From the NCBI GenBank assembly GCA_039929105.1, contig JBDSRX010000002.1, positions 1-36,161 on the forward strand: a stretch of 36,161 nucleotides of DNA. Direction: 5' to 3'. Positions 22,351 to 30,683 of this stretch are shown piece by piece. How positions within the stretch are numbered: position 1 is the stretch's first letter; each line of letters starts with the position of its first letter. The notes beneath the pieces were generated by a model. That model had not been told where the DNA came from. It saw only the letters and a program-made list of their open reading frames with translations, and did no database searches. Made by a program: the position numbers and the translations under genes. The stretch comes from JBDSRX01 sp039929105. Lineage in GTDB: Bacteria > Patescibacteriota > Dojkabacteria > J137.

Positions 22351-22653
22351 TTGAAAACTTACTTTGTATATATTCTTACAAATCATATTAATTCAGTATT
22401 TTATATTGGAGTGACAAATAATCTCACACGCAGGATTTCTATTCATAGAAGTAAAAACCAGGTAAGCTTCACTTCCAAATATAATATTTATAAACTAGTT
22501 TATTATGAGAGGTTTAGTTCAATCTATAATGCTATAGGCAGAGAGAAGCAATTAAAAAAATGGAAAAGAAAGTGGAAAGTTGATCTAATATTAAGTCTTA
22601 ACCCAGAAATTAAGGATCTACTTAATGATCCTTATTTTGGAATAGGAATTTAA
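22351..22653 (+). CDS. GIY-YIG nuclease domain protein (copy 2)
   Basis: A single GIY-YIG domain of 100 residues: TYFVYILTNHIN, FYIGVTNNLTRRISIH with the catalytic Tyr and Arg, and FSSIYNAIGREKQLKKWKRKWK with the catalytic Glu. It starts with TTG, supported by the -10 box six bases upstream and by alignment to copy 1 at 15596-15913, with which it shares the whole domain. The TAA overlaps the first base of the right inverted repeat, so the ORF fills the space between two 37-nt inverted ends, as a cassette would. Confidence 0.85.
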   Translation: MKTYFVYILTNHINSVFYIGVTNNLTRRISIHRSKNQVSFTSKYNIYKLVYYERFSSIYNAIGREKQLKKWKRKWKVDLILSLNPEIKDLLNDPYFGIGI

Positions 22654-22689
22654 ACGCTTCGCTAGATTCCTGCTTTCGCAGGAATGACA
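22653..22689. repeat. Terminal inverted repeat, right side of GIY-YIG copy 2
   Basis: AACGCTTCGCTAGAT, a TTCCTGC/GCAGGAA hairpin, then ATGACA. Inverse of 22286-22323. A further GATTGC...GCAATGAC repeat with GACAAGCTCAGGGTC follows at 22734-22771. Confidence 0.8.
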
Positions 22690-22774
22690 TAAACATACGA
22701 AGACTTTTCTAAAGACTTACCTGGGATTTATGAGATTGCTTCCCCTTCGACAAGCTCAGGGTCGCAATGACATC

Positions 22775-22808
22775 GGAAAAAAGTCCCGAGTTTTTATCCC
22801 GGGACTTT
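22775..22808 (-). terminator. Terminator of the Cys-rich protein gene
   Basis: AAAGTCCCG (22780-22788) and CGGGACTTT (22800-22808) form a 9-bp stem; on the minus strand the arm is followed by a T-run (AAAAAA at 22777-22782 on plus). Confidence 0.8.
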
Positions 22809-22827
22809 CAACTTACTACTGCATATC

Positions 22828-25398
22828 TTATTCTTCTTTCTTCATTCTTTTCTCCATCTTTCTTTCAATTCTATCTTCGAAAGGCATTAACTTTTCTACT
22901 CCGCCTTCTGCTGTACTAACAGCTCCAGAAATTAATTTCTCTGAAATTGTCTTACCTAATTGATATCTGTATGCAATAAATCCTAACATTATAAATATTA
23001 AGCCGAATAAGAATAATCTACCATCATCAAACACTCCAGTAATAGGGATTCCATTGATAGTACAATTTAACTGAGTTCTTAAGTTAAAGCTTTGAGTATT
23101 ATTAGATGTTGTATTTGTATCGTATTGAACAGTTGCTAAGTTTTGTACTCCACCTGAGAAATTTAATAATTGTCCTACAGGAATAAGAATAGAATATGTA
23201 AATGTTTTACTTTGACCTGTAGTATAAGTTCTTGCTGTAACATCTCCAGTCCAAGTTATTACGCCTGCAGCATAAACTCCTGTAGCGGGACTTAAATTTG
23301 TAGGTGTAATTCCTAATGTTGTTAATAATGGGTCTAAAGTATCTGTTACAAAGTCTACAACTCCAGTTACAGGTCCATTATTTGTAACTGTTACTGTGTA
23401 ATTTACTGTTGCATCACTATTATCTACACAAAATTGTGCAGCAGTTTTTATTATTGAGAATAATGGTTCTTCCACTGCTACTGCAGATGCAGTTAATGAT
23501 TCTGTACAAGATCCAGGTGATGTTATTATTCCAGCATCAGTTCCATCTGTTAATCCTCTAACTTGATAAGTTGCATCTGGTACAGCAACTCCACCAGTGC
23601 TTACAGATTCCCATCTAAATATATATGTATGTCTAGATGTTACTGCATCATAACTGTATCCTCCAACTGGTATTGGTGCTACTAATGCACTCGAAGTACT
23701 ATTAGCATCTCTTCCAACTGCAGTTGCTACAGTATTTCCAGAAGAAACTAATAATCTAATATTTGGGAAAGGATTCGATGTTGAGTTATGTTGATAAATT
23801 AATGTGTATTCTACATAGTTACTTGCTCCAGATCTAATTGGATCAACCCCATTCTCTGTCATACTTACGCAAGCATTTGCAATATTTTGTAAATGGCAAC
23901 TAGCATCACACTGAGCAGCATTATTGCCTCCAGTTGCAGGAGCTGTGGCATCACATTGTTCTGTTCCAGATGTATATACTGAATCTCCACAATATTTACA
24001 TGTTGTAGATTGAACAGGTTGTTTATAAGTAGTTCCATAACAGGCAGGCACACTTGCACCGGAGGGTGAACTTCCTACAGTTCCACAAGCTTTAAATGTT
24101 GTTCCATCTTTTGCCGTAGCCTCACAAAGTTCTCCAGTTGCACAAACGCCATCTCCACAATATGGAGCAGAAGATACTGTTGTTCCACCAGTTGTAACTG
24201 ATCCACCAGTAGTACTACTTGTACAAGTTGAATTGTTATTAACTCTAGATCCTCCTTGACCTGGCATACAGTCAATTTGTGCGCACTGCCCGCAAGCAGC
24301 AGTAACAGTTGCAGATTCTCCAGCATGTACTGTTACACTTCCAGTTGAGGTTTCAGAGCAGGTACCACTATTAGATGGACCTACATATTTCTGACAAGTT
24401 AAAGTAAATCCTGCACATTCTGGTGTATTAGGAATTGAAACACTTCCATTTCCATAAAAAGGAGTACAAGTACTAGTTGTTCCAGATGTATTACTACCTG
24501 CAGTTACTGATCCTGCAGTACTTCCTCCGTTACTTCCACTTCCTGTTGAAGTTGAGTTTGCACAAGTCTTGCCACTAGTTCCAGAGTTACTACAAATTCC
24601 ACTTAAACATTCATTAGCACCGCTACAAGACCCCCCAAATGCTTTTTTTGCAGCACAAGAAGTTCCGTTACAATATAAACCAGATGCACAAGGTGTTGTA
24701 CTTGTAGCGCAACTTGCTCCTTGCCCACCACCATTATTTGCTGTTCCACTTAACTTACAGCTGCAAGATAGACTTCCAGCTACATAACCATCTGTTACGC
24801 ATGTTCCTGGAATATTTGCTACAGAACAAGCTGCTCCTACAGCTGCGCAACCATTTGTTTGAGTTACGCAAGCACTTGTTCCTGTTGTTACTTTACAACC
24901 GCAAAGTGTTCCAGTTGTTCTAACACATGTACAACTACCTCCAGAAATAGGAACATTATCACCAATATTAAAACATTTGCTTGCATTTCCTGCACCACTA
25001 CAAGTATTACTTCCTGTTACAGGTGGAACTGTACCACCAGCAGAATTACAATTAGGTGTAGATGGACAACAGTTTCCAGTAAATACCATTTGACCACCAG
25101 AACATTTCTTTTCTTTTCCATTTCCGTCACATCTTGTATTTCCAGCTCCCACACCTCCGCAATCTCCAGTTTGCTGAGCAGGAGGCAATGGTGGAGGATT
25201 TCCAGGTACACAGCTTGTAATATCTTTGTCATCTCCACAACCACACTTTCCACAACCGCAAGCCCATCCATTACATGCAAATGCAGAGGTAGCAGACTGA
25301 TCGTTTTGTGCTGCTTGGCTAGCTAAATATATACCAGCACCAACTGTTATTAGAAGTAGCAAAGCTCCAATAGCTGTTAATAATTTTCTTCGGTTCAT
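22828..25398 (-). CDS. Large Cys-rich surface protein with DUF11-like domain and two membrane anchors
   Basis: 856 residues. An N-terminal membrane segment (about 7-29) is followed by a very Cys-, Gly- and Thr-rich region to about residue 510. It has knottin/EGF-like spacing (ACGCGKCGCGDD, CASGLYCNGTSC, GGSCSGANECLSGICS, CGDGVCATGELCE). A beta-sandwich region with a DUF11-type segment comes next (FCVDNSDATVNYTVTVTNNG, then YAAGVITWTGDV). A C-terminal transmembrane helix (about 795-813) with a charged cytoplasmic tail (RIERKMEKRMKK) completes it. The protein likely protrudes from the cell and depends on disulfide formation. Both ends anchored would make a loop, unless the N-terminal segment is cleaved. 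Low sequence complexity makes antisense frames look open. It sits 16 nt downstream of the 25415 gene, probably one transcript. Confidence 0.75.
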   Translation of the reverse strand: MNRRKLLTAIGALLLLITVGAGIYLASQAAQNDQSATSAFACNGWACGCGKCGCGDDKDITSCVPGNPPPLPPAQQTGDCGGVGAGNTRCDGNGKEKKCSGGQMVFTGNCCPSTPNCNSAGGTVPPVTGSNTCSGAGNASKCFNIGDNVPISGGSCTCVRTTGTLCGCKVTTGTSACVTQTNGCAAVGAACSVANIPGTCVTDGYVAGSLSCSCKLSGTANNGGGQGASCATSTTPCASGLYCNGTSCAAKKAFGGSCSGANECLSGICSNSGTSGKTCANSTSTGSGSNGGSTAGSVTAGSNTSGTTSTCTPFYGNGSVSIPNTPECAGFTLTCQKYVGPSNSGTCSETSTGSVTVHAGESATVTAACGQCAQIDCMPGQGGSRVNNNSTCTSSTTGGSVTTGGTTVSSAPYCGDGVCATGELCEATAKDGTTFKACGTVGSSPSGASVPACYGTTYKQPVQSTTCKYCGDSVYTSGTEQCDATAPATGGNNAAQCDASCHLQNIANACVSMTENGVDPIRSGASNYVEYTLIYQHNSTSNPFPNIRLLVSSGNTVATAVGRDANSTSSALVAPIPVGGYSYDAVTSRHTYIFRWESVSTGGVAVPDATYQVRGLTDGTDAGIITSPGSCTESLTASAVAVEEPLFSIIKTAAQFCVDNSDATVNYTVTVTNNGPVTGVVDFVTDTLDPLLTTLGITPTNLSPATGVYAAGVITWTGDVTARTYTTGQSKTFTYSILIPVGQLLNFSGGVQNLATVQYDTNTTSNNTQSFNLRTQLNCTINGIPITGVFDDGRLFLFGLIFIMLGFIAYRYQLGKTISEKLISGAVSTAEGGVEKLMPFEDRIERKMEKRMKKEE

Positions 25399-25414
25399 GA
25401 GTAATAATTAAATT

Positions 25415-26107
25415 TTAAAATTTCTTATTAACATTAAACATAGCAAATACCAGAGTTCCAGTAAGATTACCAGAAATTCTCAGATTGTCTTTTAATATTG
25501 CATTACAGTCTGAGAATCCTTTATAAACTACTTCTAAGTATTCAAGATCGTTTTGACTATGGAAAATGTTTGTTCTACAAGTATTTGCTTCGGCTACGAA
25601 AGATACAGGTGATGCTGATGGACCAAAGAAAACTGTAGTGTAGTTTCCTCCAATACCCATAAATTCCTTATCTAATACACTACTTAAATTTATATTAATT
25701 CTTGCATAAAGAGTTTCGGCTGAATCATCTATATAAGAATTCTCATCATAAGAGTGCAAAACAATGTCGATAGATTGAGTATCGCTTAATGTATATGTAC
25801 AACTGAATGGAATATATGATTGAGCTCCAAGTAATTCTAAGTTATTTGTAGATTTAGTAATTTTTGTTATTACTGTATTTTCACCTAATTTATCTTGAGT
25901 TAAGAATGCGCTACAGGGGTAGCTTGCAAATTCTGCAAATACAGAATTAAATTTGTTTGTTGTTGCTGTTGCTCCAAATCCACTAGCATTTGCATCTGCA
26001 GCGGCGTTGTTTTGTTGAATTCTAAGAGTAATAAAAATACTAACTCCAGCTAATAAAAGAGTCATACCAAATAGTGCTGCAAGAGTAACTTTTCTTCTAT
26101 TATTCAT
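25415..26107 (-). CDS. Membrane-anchored exported protein, 230 aa
   Basis: A basic start (MNNRRK) and one hydrophobic helix (about 8-30) give an N-terminal anchor or uncleaved signal. The exterior domain has four cysteines (YPCSAF, PFSCTY, NTCRTN, SDCNAI) and alternating beta segments. No family recognised. The N-terminus resembles that of the next gene (MNNRRKVTLAALFGMTLLLAG versus MNRRKLLTAIGALLLLITVG), suggesting a shared export or assembly route. The two genes are 16 nt apart and co-oriented, so the proteins may work together at the surface. Confidence 0.65.
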   Translation of the reverse strand: MNNRRKVTLAALFGMTLLLAGVSIFITLRIQQNNAAADANASGFGATATTNKFNSVFAEFASYPCSAFLTQDKLGENTVITKITKSTNNLELLGAQSYIPFSCTYTLSDTQSIDIVLHSYDENSYIDDSAETLYARININLSSVLDKEFMGIGGNYTTVFFGPSASPVSFVAEANTCRTNIFHSQNDLEYLEVVYKGFSDCNAILKDNLRISGNLTGTLVFAMFNVNKKF

Positions 26108-26340
26108 TATAGTTAGTAATAATTTATAATCTAAAAGGCATAGAACTGCCTCTACAATACAACAGTATTACAAAATTATTAATCCATGTAAAGATAATAT
26201 GAAGAAAATTAATTTTGTTTCTGGTTGCTAGTTACTGGTTACTAGATAAATAGGACGTGGCACGGCCTTTTCTTTGAGTAGATGTCTTTCTAAACTCCAG
26301 CCATTATTGCTATTCTCTTTTTAATCTTTCGGATTTATAC
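26108..26340. other. Non-coding region between divergent genes
   Basis: No gene seen in this part of the 272-nt gap. It holds a phrase-like repeat (GGTTGCTAGTTACTGGTTACTAG, about 26222-26244) and a short GC-richer patch, GGACGTGGCACGGCC (26252-26266), of unknown meaning. Confidence 0.4.
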
Positions 26341-26369
26341 TTGATAGTTAATTTCATCGTAACTATTAA
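26341..26369 (+). promoter_or_regulatory. Promoter of MacB-type ABC operon
   Basis: TTGATA (26341-26346), 17-nt spacer, TATTAA (26364-26369). The ATG is 10 nt beyond, so the leader would be about four bases. Confidence 0.6.
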
Positions 26370-26379
26370 ACCATAACGA

Positions 26380-27078
26380 ATGATACAAGTTGAAAATCTA
26401 ATAAAGCACTACAAGTTAGGTGGAGAAATTGTAAAAGCAGTAGATGATATTTCATTTAGAATTGAAGACTCTGAAATGCTATCTATAATTGGTCCTTCTG
26501 GAAGTGGAAAATCGACCACCATGCAAATTCTTGGAGGCCTTGACAGCCCAGATTCAGGAACTGTAGTTGTAGATGGACAAAATATTGCAAAACTTTCTAG
26601 AGGTAAATTGGCTCAATATAGAAATAAAAAAATTGGGTTTATTTTCCAAACATTTAATCTTCAACCACATTTAACAGCAATTGAAAATGTTGAACTTCCT
26701 TTATTATTCTCAACAGTCTCAAGAAGAAAAAGAAGAGAAATGGCAAAAGATGCATTAATTAAAGTTGGTCTTCAAGATAGATTGAATCACAGACCTAACG
26801 AATTAAGCGGAGGTCAAAGACAAAGAGTTTCCATTGCCAGAGCATTAGTAAATCAACCAAGTATAATTTTTGCAGATGAACCTACAGGAAATCTTGATAG
26901 TAAAACAGGACAATCAATTTTAGAGCTTTTAAGAATGTTAAATAAAGAAGAAGGAGTAACAATTATAATAGTTACTCACGATGAATATATTGCTAAATCT
27001 ACAGATAGAATAATTCAAATTAAAGATGGAAAAATAATAAACGATAAAGTTTCTGAAAAAGCTCTTACTATAGAATAG
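26380..27078 (+). CDS. MacB/LolD-type ABC transporter ATP-binding protein
   Basis: A complete ABC ATPase of 232 residues: Walker A IGPSGSGKSTT (about 39-49), Q-loop FIFQTFNLQP, signature LSGGQRQRVSIARAL, Walker B IIFADEPTGNLDS and the switch His in IIIVTHDEY. The NLQPHLTAIENVELPL stretch and ADEPTGNLDSKTG are characteristic of the MacB/LolD/FtsE group, which powers mechanotransmission across the envelope rather than classical transport. It is followed 91 nt later by its FtsX/MacB-type permease, so the pair forms a complete system. Substrate unknown; lipoprotein or peptide export or antimicrobial resistance are typical roles. Confidence 0.93.
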   Translation: MIQVENLIKHYKLGGEIVKAVDDISFRIEDSEMLSIIGPSGSGKSTTMQILGGLDSPDSGTVVVDGQNIAKLSRGKLAQYRNKKIGFIFQTFNLQPHLTAIENVELPLLFSTVSRRKRREMAKDALIKVGLQDRLNHRPNELSGGQRQRVSIARALVNQPSIIFADEPTGNLDSKTGQSILELLRMLNKEEGVTIIIVTHDEYIAKSTDRIIQIKDGKIINDKVSEKALTIE

Positions 27079-27169
27079 GTATTAATGAAGAAAATGAAAA
27101 CAATGAAAGAAATGAAGATGGAATAATTCCTTCATTCTTTTCATTATTTTAATTCTTTCATTTAAAAAT
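27079..27169. other. AATGAA word repeats and inverted repeat between ABC genes
   Basis: Repeated AATGAAGAAAATGAAAACAA words followed by complementary TTCATTCTTTTCATT. A hairpin about GGAATAATTCC (27119-27129) is possible. It may limit read-through from ATPase to permease. Confidence 0.45.
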
Positions 27170-28465
27170 ATGTTTATAATTGATGCAATCCAAATGTCCT
27201 TTACTTCTTTAAAAAGAAACAAAGTAAGAACATTCTTAACAACTTTTGCGGTATTTATTGGTGTTTTTATAATCATCTTTTTAGTATCTCTTTCTTTTGG
27301 TGCACAAAAACTTTTAATTTCTCAAATTACAAATCAATTTGATATTAAAAGTATTTTTGTAACTAAAAAAGGTGCTTTAAATTTGAATTTTTTAAGTACT
27401 ACAGCAAAAGAAGATGAAGTAAAGCCAAGAATATTAGATGATGAAGCAGTAGCAGAAATCCAGAAAATACAAAATGTTCAATTTGCAGATCCTGTCGTAA
27501 GTATTTCTAGTAGAAAGTTTGAGTTTAAAGACAAAACATTTGACGATAGAGTAGTTGCATCCTCAACTGGAGCTGGTTGGAATTTAAGAGAAGGCGACCA
27601 AATAGTTACTAAAGTTTTAGCAGGTCATTTTTCTAACCTTCAAACTGGAGAATTAATAGTAACTGAAACCATTCTAAAAGCATATGAAAAAACTGCAGAA
27701 GAACTTATGGGACAAACTATTATTCTTACAGACCAAAGTAATTTAATAGGTGGACAAGGTAAACCTGTAGAACCTAAGGAATACACAGTTGTGGGAGTTA
27801 TTGGAGATGTTAGAAATTTTAATTATATAGTATCGCAAACTGAAGGTGCTACAGTTGTAGCAAAAAAGAATGGATACGAAGATGTAAATGAATATGTAAA
27901 AACAGCCGGATACCAATCTATTTATGTAAAAGCAAATACAGAATCAGATGTTAAAGAAGTAGGAAATCAAATTAGAAATTTAGGCTTTGATTCTAATTCT
28001 CTAGAAGATATCCTTACTCTATTTAATACATTCTTTAATATTATTCCAATTATTTTCACAATAGTTGGAGCCATCGCAGTATTTGTAGCTTCAATAGGAA
28101 TTATTAATACAATGGTAATGTCTGTATTCGAGAGAACAAAAGAAATTGGAGTAATGAAAGCAGTTGGTGCAAAAAACTCAAATATTATGACCTTGTTTAT
28201 TACAGAATCGGGACTAATTGGATTTCTTGGAGGTGTTATAGCTGTGCTCACAAGTTTAGGTGTAATTGCATTAGTGGAAGCTATTGTAGTTAAACGAATT
28301 TTACCAAATCTAGGAATTACAAATGTAACTCACTTATTTGAAACACCAGTTTGGTTAATAGTAATTACAGTTGTTGTTTCTACAATAATAGGAATCTTAG
28401 CAGGACTTTATCCAGCAATTAGAGCCTCTAGGTTAGACCCTGTGACTGCATTAAGATACGAGTAA
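27170..28465 (+). CDS. MacB/FtsX-type ABC transporter permease
   Basis: 431 residues with the MacB layout. An N-terminal amphipathic segment and first transmembrane helix (LKRNKVRTFLTTFAVFIGVF, about 14-45) are followed by a large extracytoplasmic domain (about 46-285). Three C-terminal helices (about 295-320, 345-375, 395-420) surround the conserved VFERTKEIGVMKAVGAKNS coupling motif, and the end reads GLYPAIRASRLDPVTALRYE, a signature of the family. The ATG at 27170 has no clear -10 at the usual distance, so it may be co-transcribed with the ATPase gene. An intrinsic terminator follows. Confidence 0.92.
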   Translation: MFIIDAIQMSFTSLKRNKVRTFLTTFAVFIGVFIIIFLVSLSFGAQKLLISQITNQFDIKSIFVTKKGALNLNFLSTTAKEDEVKPRILDDEAVAEIQKIQNVQFADPVVSISSRKFEFKDKTFDDRVVASSTGAGWNLREGDQIVTKVLAGHFSNLQTGELIVTETILKAYEKTAEELMGQTIILTDQSNLIGGQGKPVEPKEYTVVGVIGDVRNFNYIVSQTEGATVVAKKNGYEDVNEYVKTAGYQSIYVKANTESDVKEVGNQIRNLGFDSNSLEDILTLFNTFFNIIPIIFTIVGAIAVFVASIGIINTMVMSVFERTKEIGVMKAVGAKNSNIMTLFITESGLIGFLGGVIAVLTSLGVIALVEAIVVKRILPNLGITNVTHLFETPVWLIVITVVVSTIIGILAGLYPAIRASRLDPVTALRYE

Positions 28466-28470
28466 TGTTT

Positions 28471-28507
28471 CAAAGCACGAATAACGAAATTCGAAGCTCT
28501 AAAACTA
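28471..28507 (+). repeat. 3'-UTR repeat CAAAGCACGAATAACG, copy 1
   Basis: 37 nt beginning 5 nt after the permease stop, nearly identical (one mismatch) to 30601-30637. AAGCACGAATA pairs with TATTCGTGCTT beyond the terminator (about 28549-28561). Confidence 0.8.
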
Positions 28508-28512
28508 ATTAA

Positions 28513-28540
28513 AATCCCGCTTTAAGCGGGATTCTTTTTT
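28513..28540 (+). terminator. Intrinsic terminator after ABC permease
   Basis: AATCCCGC-TTTAA-GCGGGATT followed by CTTTTTT; TTTT on the other side makes it plausibly bidirectional, serving the convergent 28559 gene too. Confidence 0.9.
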
Positions 28541-28558
28541 GGATTTCTATATTCGTGC

Positions 28559-29008
28559 TTATTTATTCATTTTCATCTTTTTCTTTTTGTGAAGAACAAC
28601 AATAAAAGTAATTACTGCTATTACTAAAAGTCCTAAAAGACAAATACAACAAAGTATAAATATTCTTAGATCTGGTGTAGAGGAATTATTTCCAAAAATA
28701 TCATAATTACTTAAATTTGTAGGAACAGGTTTATTTTGTGGAATTGTTTGAACTCCAGAACTTCCACTTGAACCACTTCCTTTTGCTGGTTGATCGGATG
28801 GTGTAGGCGGTTTAGCTGGTGTAGGTTCCACAATGTTTGCAGGTGGTTGAGCAGTAGGTTGTGTTGGTGTAGGGGTCATTGGATCTGTATTTTCTAATGG
28901 TAATGGTGCAACTAGAGTTGGTGGCGAAGTTACTACTGCTGAAACTTTATAGCTTATACTTAACAACGAAACTATGCTGAATATAAATATAAAAAATTTA
29001 AACTTCAT
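28559..29008 (-). CDS. Exported Pro-rich protein with C-terminal membrane anchor
   Basis: 149 residues: a signal peptide (about 1-24), a long Pro/Thr/Ser/Gln-rich spacer (TPTPTQPTAQPPA and similar), then one transmembrane helix (about 117-140, with CC pairs) and a Lys-rich cytoplasmic end (KKKKMKMNK). This signal, spacer, helix, basic tail plan resembles substrates sorted to the envelope, but no LPxTG-like motif is evident. It converges on the ABC operon. TAAATA lies 6 nt before the ATG. Function unknown; the spacer is disordered. Confidence 0.65.
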   Translation of the reverse strand: MKFKFFIFIFSIVSLLSISYKVSAVVTSPPTLVAPLPLENTDPMTPTPTQPTAQPPANIVEPTPAKPPTPSDQPAKGSGSSGSSGVQTIPQNKPVPTNLSNYDIFGNNSSTPDLRIFILCCICLLGLLVIAVITFIVVLHKKKKMKMNK

Positions 29009-29117
29009 TTTATTTATTTAAAATTTAATTAATCTTATTCTACCAATTTTTTGATATATAAGCTCCTACTAGATTACTTTTATTATATAAGGTACACTTT
29101 TTATAGAATTTAATTTT

Positions 29118-29123
29118 TATTAT
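29118..29123 (+). promoter_or_regulatory. -10 box of 29130 gene
   Basis: TATTAT with 6 nt to the ATG at 29130; leaderless pattern. Confidence 0.5.
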
Positions 29124-29129
29124 TTCTAT

Positions 29130-29801
29130 ATGGGTCATTTTTTAAGTAGATTATTACTAACTCTAGTAGTAATAATACTTGTTATAAGCACTACAGCTTT
29201 AGGAGTTTTATTCGTTGTTAGATCTAACGATTACAATAATTCTCAAAACGAACTTTCAAAAGTTAAAGAAGATTTAAAAGCTGCACAAGGTAAAATTTTG
29301 GATTTACAAGCAGCCGCAAAAGATCCTAATACTAAGTTAACATTCTCAGATACTGGCTTAGGAATTAAAGTAGAATTTCCAGCATCTTGGACTCCTATAT
29401 CAAATACTAAAGTAGAACTTGAATCCACAACAACAGCAACAACTCTTAAAAGTTTAGAAGTTAAATTTACAAAAACAGGTGCAACAGTAACATTTAGTAG
29501 ATTATTTGGACCTGTTGGAGATTTAGCAGTAGGTTATCCAACTTCAACTTACGATGTTAAGGAAGTAAGTTCAAAAATAATAAGAGTTGCAGATAAAGGA
29601 ACAAATAAATGGAGTTATAAAGCAAAAGTTGATTGCGCAGATGCAATAGAAGTACCAGCTGGAACAACAGTTTGTGGAAGTGGATCTTTCTTCCCAGGAT
29701 TTGGAACAGGTGGTGGAGCAGCATCTTTTGCTTCTGTAGAGACTAGTGATGCAACATTATTACTAGAGGCAGATACGATTGTTGTATCAGCTTTAAATTA
29801 A
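29130..29801 (+). CDS. Exported coiled-coil/beta protein, 223 aa
   Basis: An N-terminal membrane helix (about 8-30) is followed by a short coiled coil (about 36-60, NSQNELSKVKEDLKAAQGKI) and a beta-rich domain with LTFSDTGLGIKVEFPASW. Two cysteines (VDCADA and TVCGSG) may form a disulfide. The domain resembles the PsbP-like or DUF-type lipoprotein beta folds of other CPR proteins, but I cannot assign a family. It precedes the SIMPL gene by 18 nt on the same strand, so both are probably on one transcript and both face outward. Confidence 0.65.
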   Translation: MGHFLSRLLLTLVVIILVISTTALGVLFVVRSNDYNNSQNELSKVKEDLKAAQGKILDLQAAAKDPNTKLTFSDTGLGIKVEFPASWTPISNTKVELESTTTATTLKSLEVKFTKTGATVTFSRLFGPVGDLAVGYPTSTYDVKEVSSKIIRVADKGTNKWSYKAKVDCADAIEVPAGTTVCGSGSFFPGFGTGGGAASFASVETSDATLLLEADTIVVSALN

Positions 29802-29819
29802 TTTATTAATAATAAACTT

Positions 29820-30596
29820 ATGTTAAAGAATATAGATAAAAGAGTATTAGCAATCTTCGCTGTTTGTTTAACTCTACTTGTATGTACACTATTAATTTCT
29901 AATGGAAGTTTCTATATTAAAAATATTGGAACCGCAGTAGACCAAAACGGACAGTTAACAAATACAATCTCAGTAAGTGGAGATGGAAAACTTTTTGCAA
30001 AACCTGATATGGTTTTAATAACAGTTACTGCATCTGAACTCTCAGCAACAAGCAAACAAGCATTAGAAAATGCTAGTAATAAGATTAAGCAGGCCGTTGC
30101 AGTAGCACAAGCTAATGGAGTAGCAGTAGACGATATTCAAACTAGTAATTTAAGTGTATCTCCAGATTATGACTATAATAATGGGACACCAGTTCTAAAA
30201 GGACAAAGAGCTAATGTGAGTGTAGAAATAAAAGTAAAAGGTGTAGATTCTAATGCTACAAAAGCAACTTCAATAATAGATGGAGTTTCTGAAATAGATC
30301 AAATTCAAATTAGTAATATCTCTTTTGATATTGAAAACAAAGCACCATTATTTACTCAAGCAAGAAAGTTAGCATACGATAAAGCTAAACAGAAAGCAGA
30401 TGAATTAGCTGGATTAAGTGGGGTTAAACTATTAAAGCCAGTATCTGTTTCGGATACATCGTCAGATATTAGTTCACCAAGTCCGCTTAGAAATGTTGCT
30501 TATGCTGCAGAAGCATCTGCAGATTTAAGTTCAACTTTATCCAGTGGACAATTAGAGATTAATTTAAATGTTTCTGTAATTTGGGGAATAGAGTAA
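29820..30596 (+). CDS. SIMPL-domain (DUF541) exported protein
   Basis: 258 residues: an N-terminal membrane anchor (about 11-31), then a SIMPL/DUF541 domain. Family features are ISVSGDGKLFAKPDMVLITV at the start, the helix SKQALENASNKIKQAVAVAQ, GVAVDDIQTSNLSVSPDYDY, and the second helix ARKLAYDKAKQKADELAGLSG. SIMPL proteins are periplasmic or surface proteins, some linked to stress tolerance (YggE) and outer-surface assembly (BP26). AATAAT ends 6 nt before the ATG, so it may have its own leaderless promoter besides read-through from the 29130 gene. Confidence 0.9.
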   Translation: MLKNIDKRVLAIFAVCLTLLVCTLLISNGSFYIKNIGTAVDQNGQLTNTISVSGDGKLFAKPDMVLITVTASELSATSKQALENASNKIKQAVAVAQANGVAVDDIQTSNLSVSPDYDYNNGTPVLKGQRANVSVEIKVKGVDSNATKATSIIDGVSEIDQIQISNISFDIENKAPLFTQARKLAYDKAKQKADELAGLSGVKLLKPVSVSDTSSDISSPSPLRNVAYAAEASADLSSTLSSGQLEINLNVSVIWGIE

Positions 30597-30600
30597 CGCT

Positions 30601-30637
30601 CAAAGCACGAATAACGAAATTCGAAGCTCGAAAACTA
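30601..30637 (+). repeat. 3'-UTR repeat CAAAGCACGAATAACG, copy 2
   Basis: Begins 4 nt after the SIMPL stop; one mismatch to 28471-28507. CGAATAACGAA pairs with TTCGTTATTCG past the terminator (about 30681-30691). Confidence 0.8.
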
Positions 30638-30641
30638 CGAT

Positions 30642-30667
30642 AATCCCGCTTTATGCGGGATTCTTTT
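30642..30667 (+). terminator. Intrinsic terminator after SIMPL gene
   Basis: AATCCCGC-TTTAT-GCGGGATT followed by CTTTTT; nearly the same stem as at 28513. Confidence 0.9.
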
Positions 30668-30683
30668 TGGATTTCTTAATTCG

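Noticed and set aside
24859..25326. 155-aa frame antisense to the Cys-rich protein gene
   Set aside because: Composition of Cys/Thr/Ser is a by-product of the low-complexity codons on the other strand.
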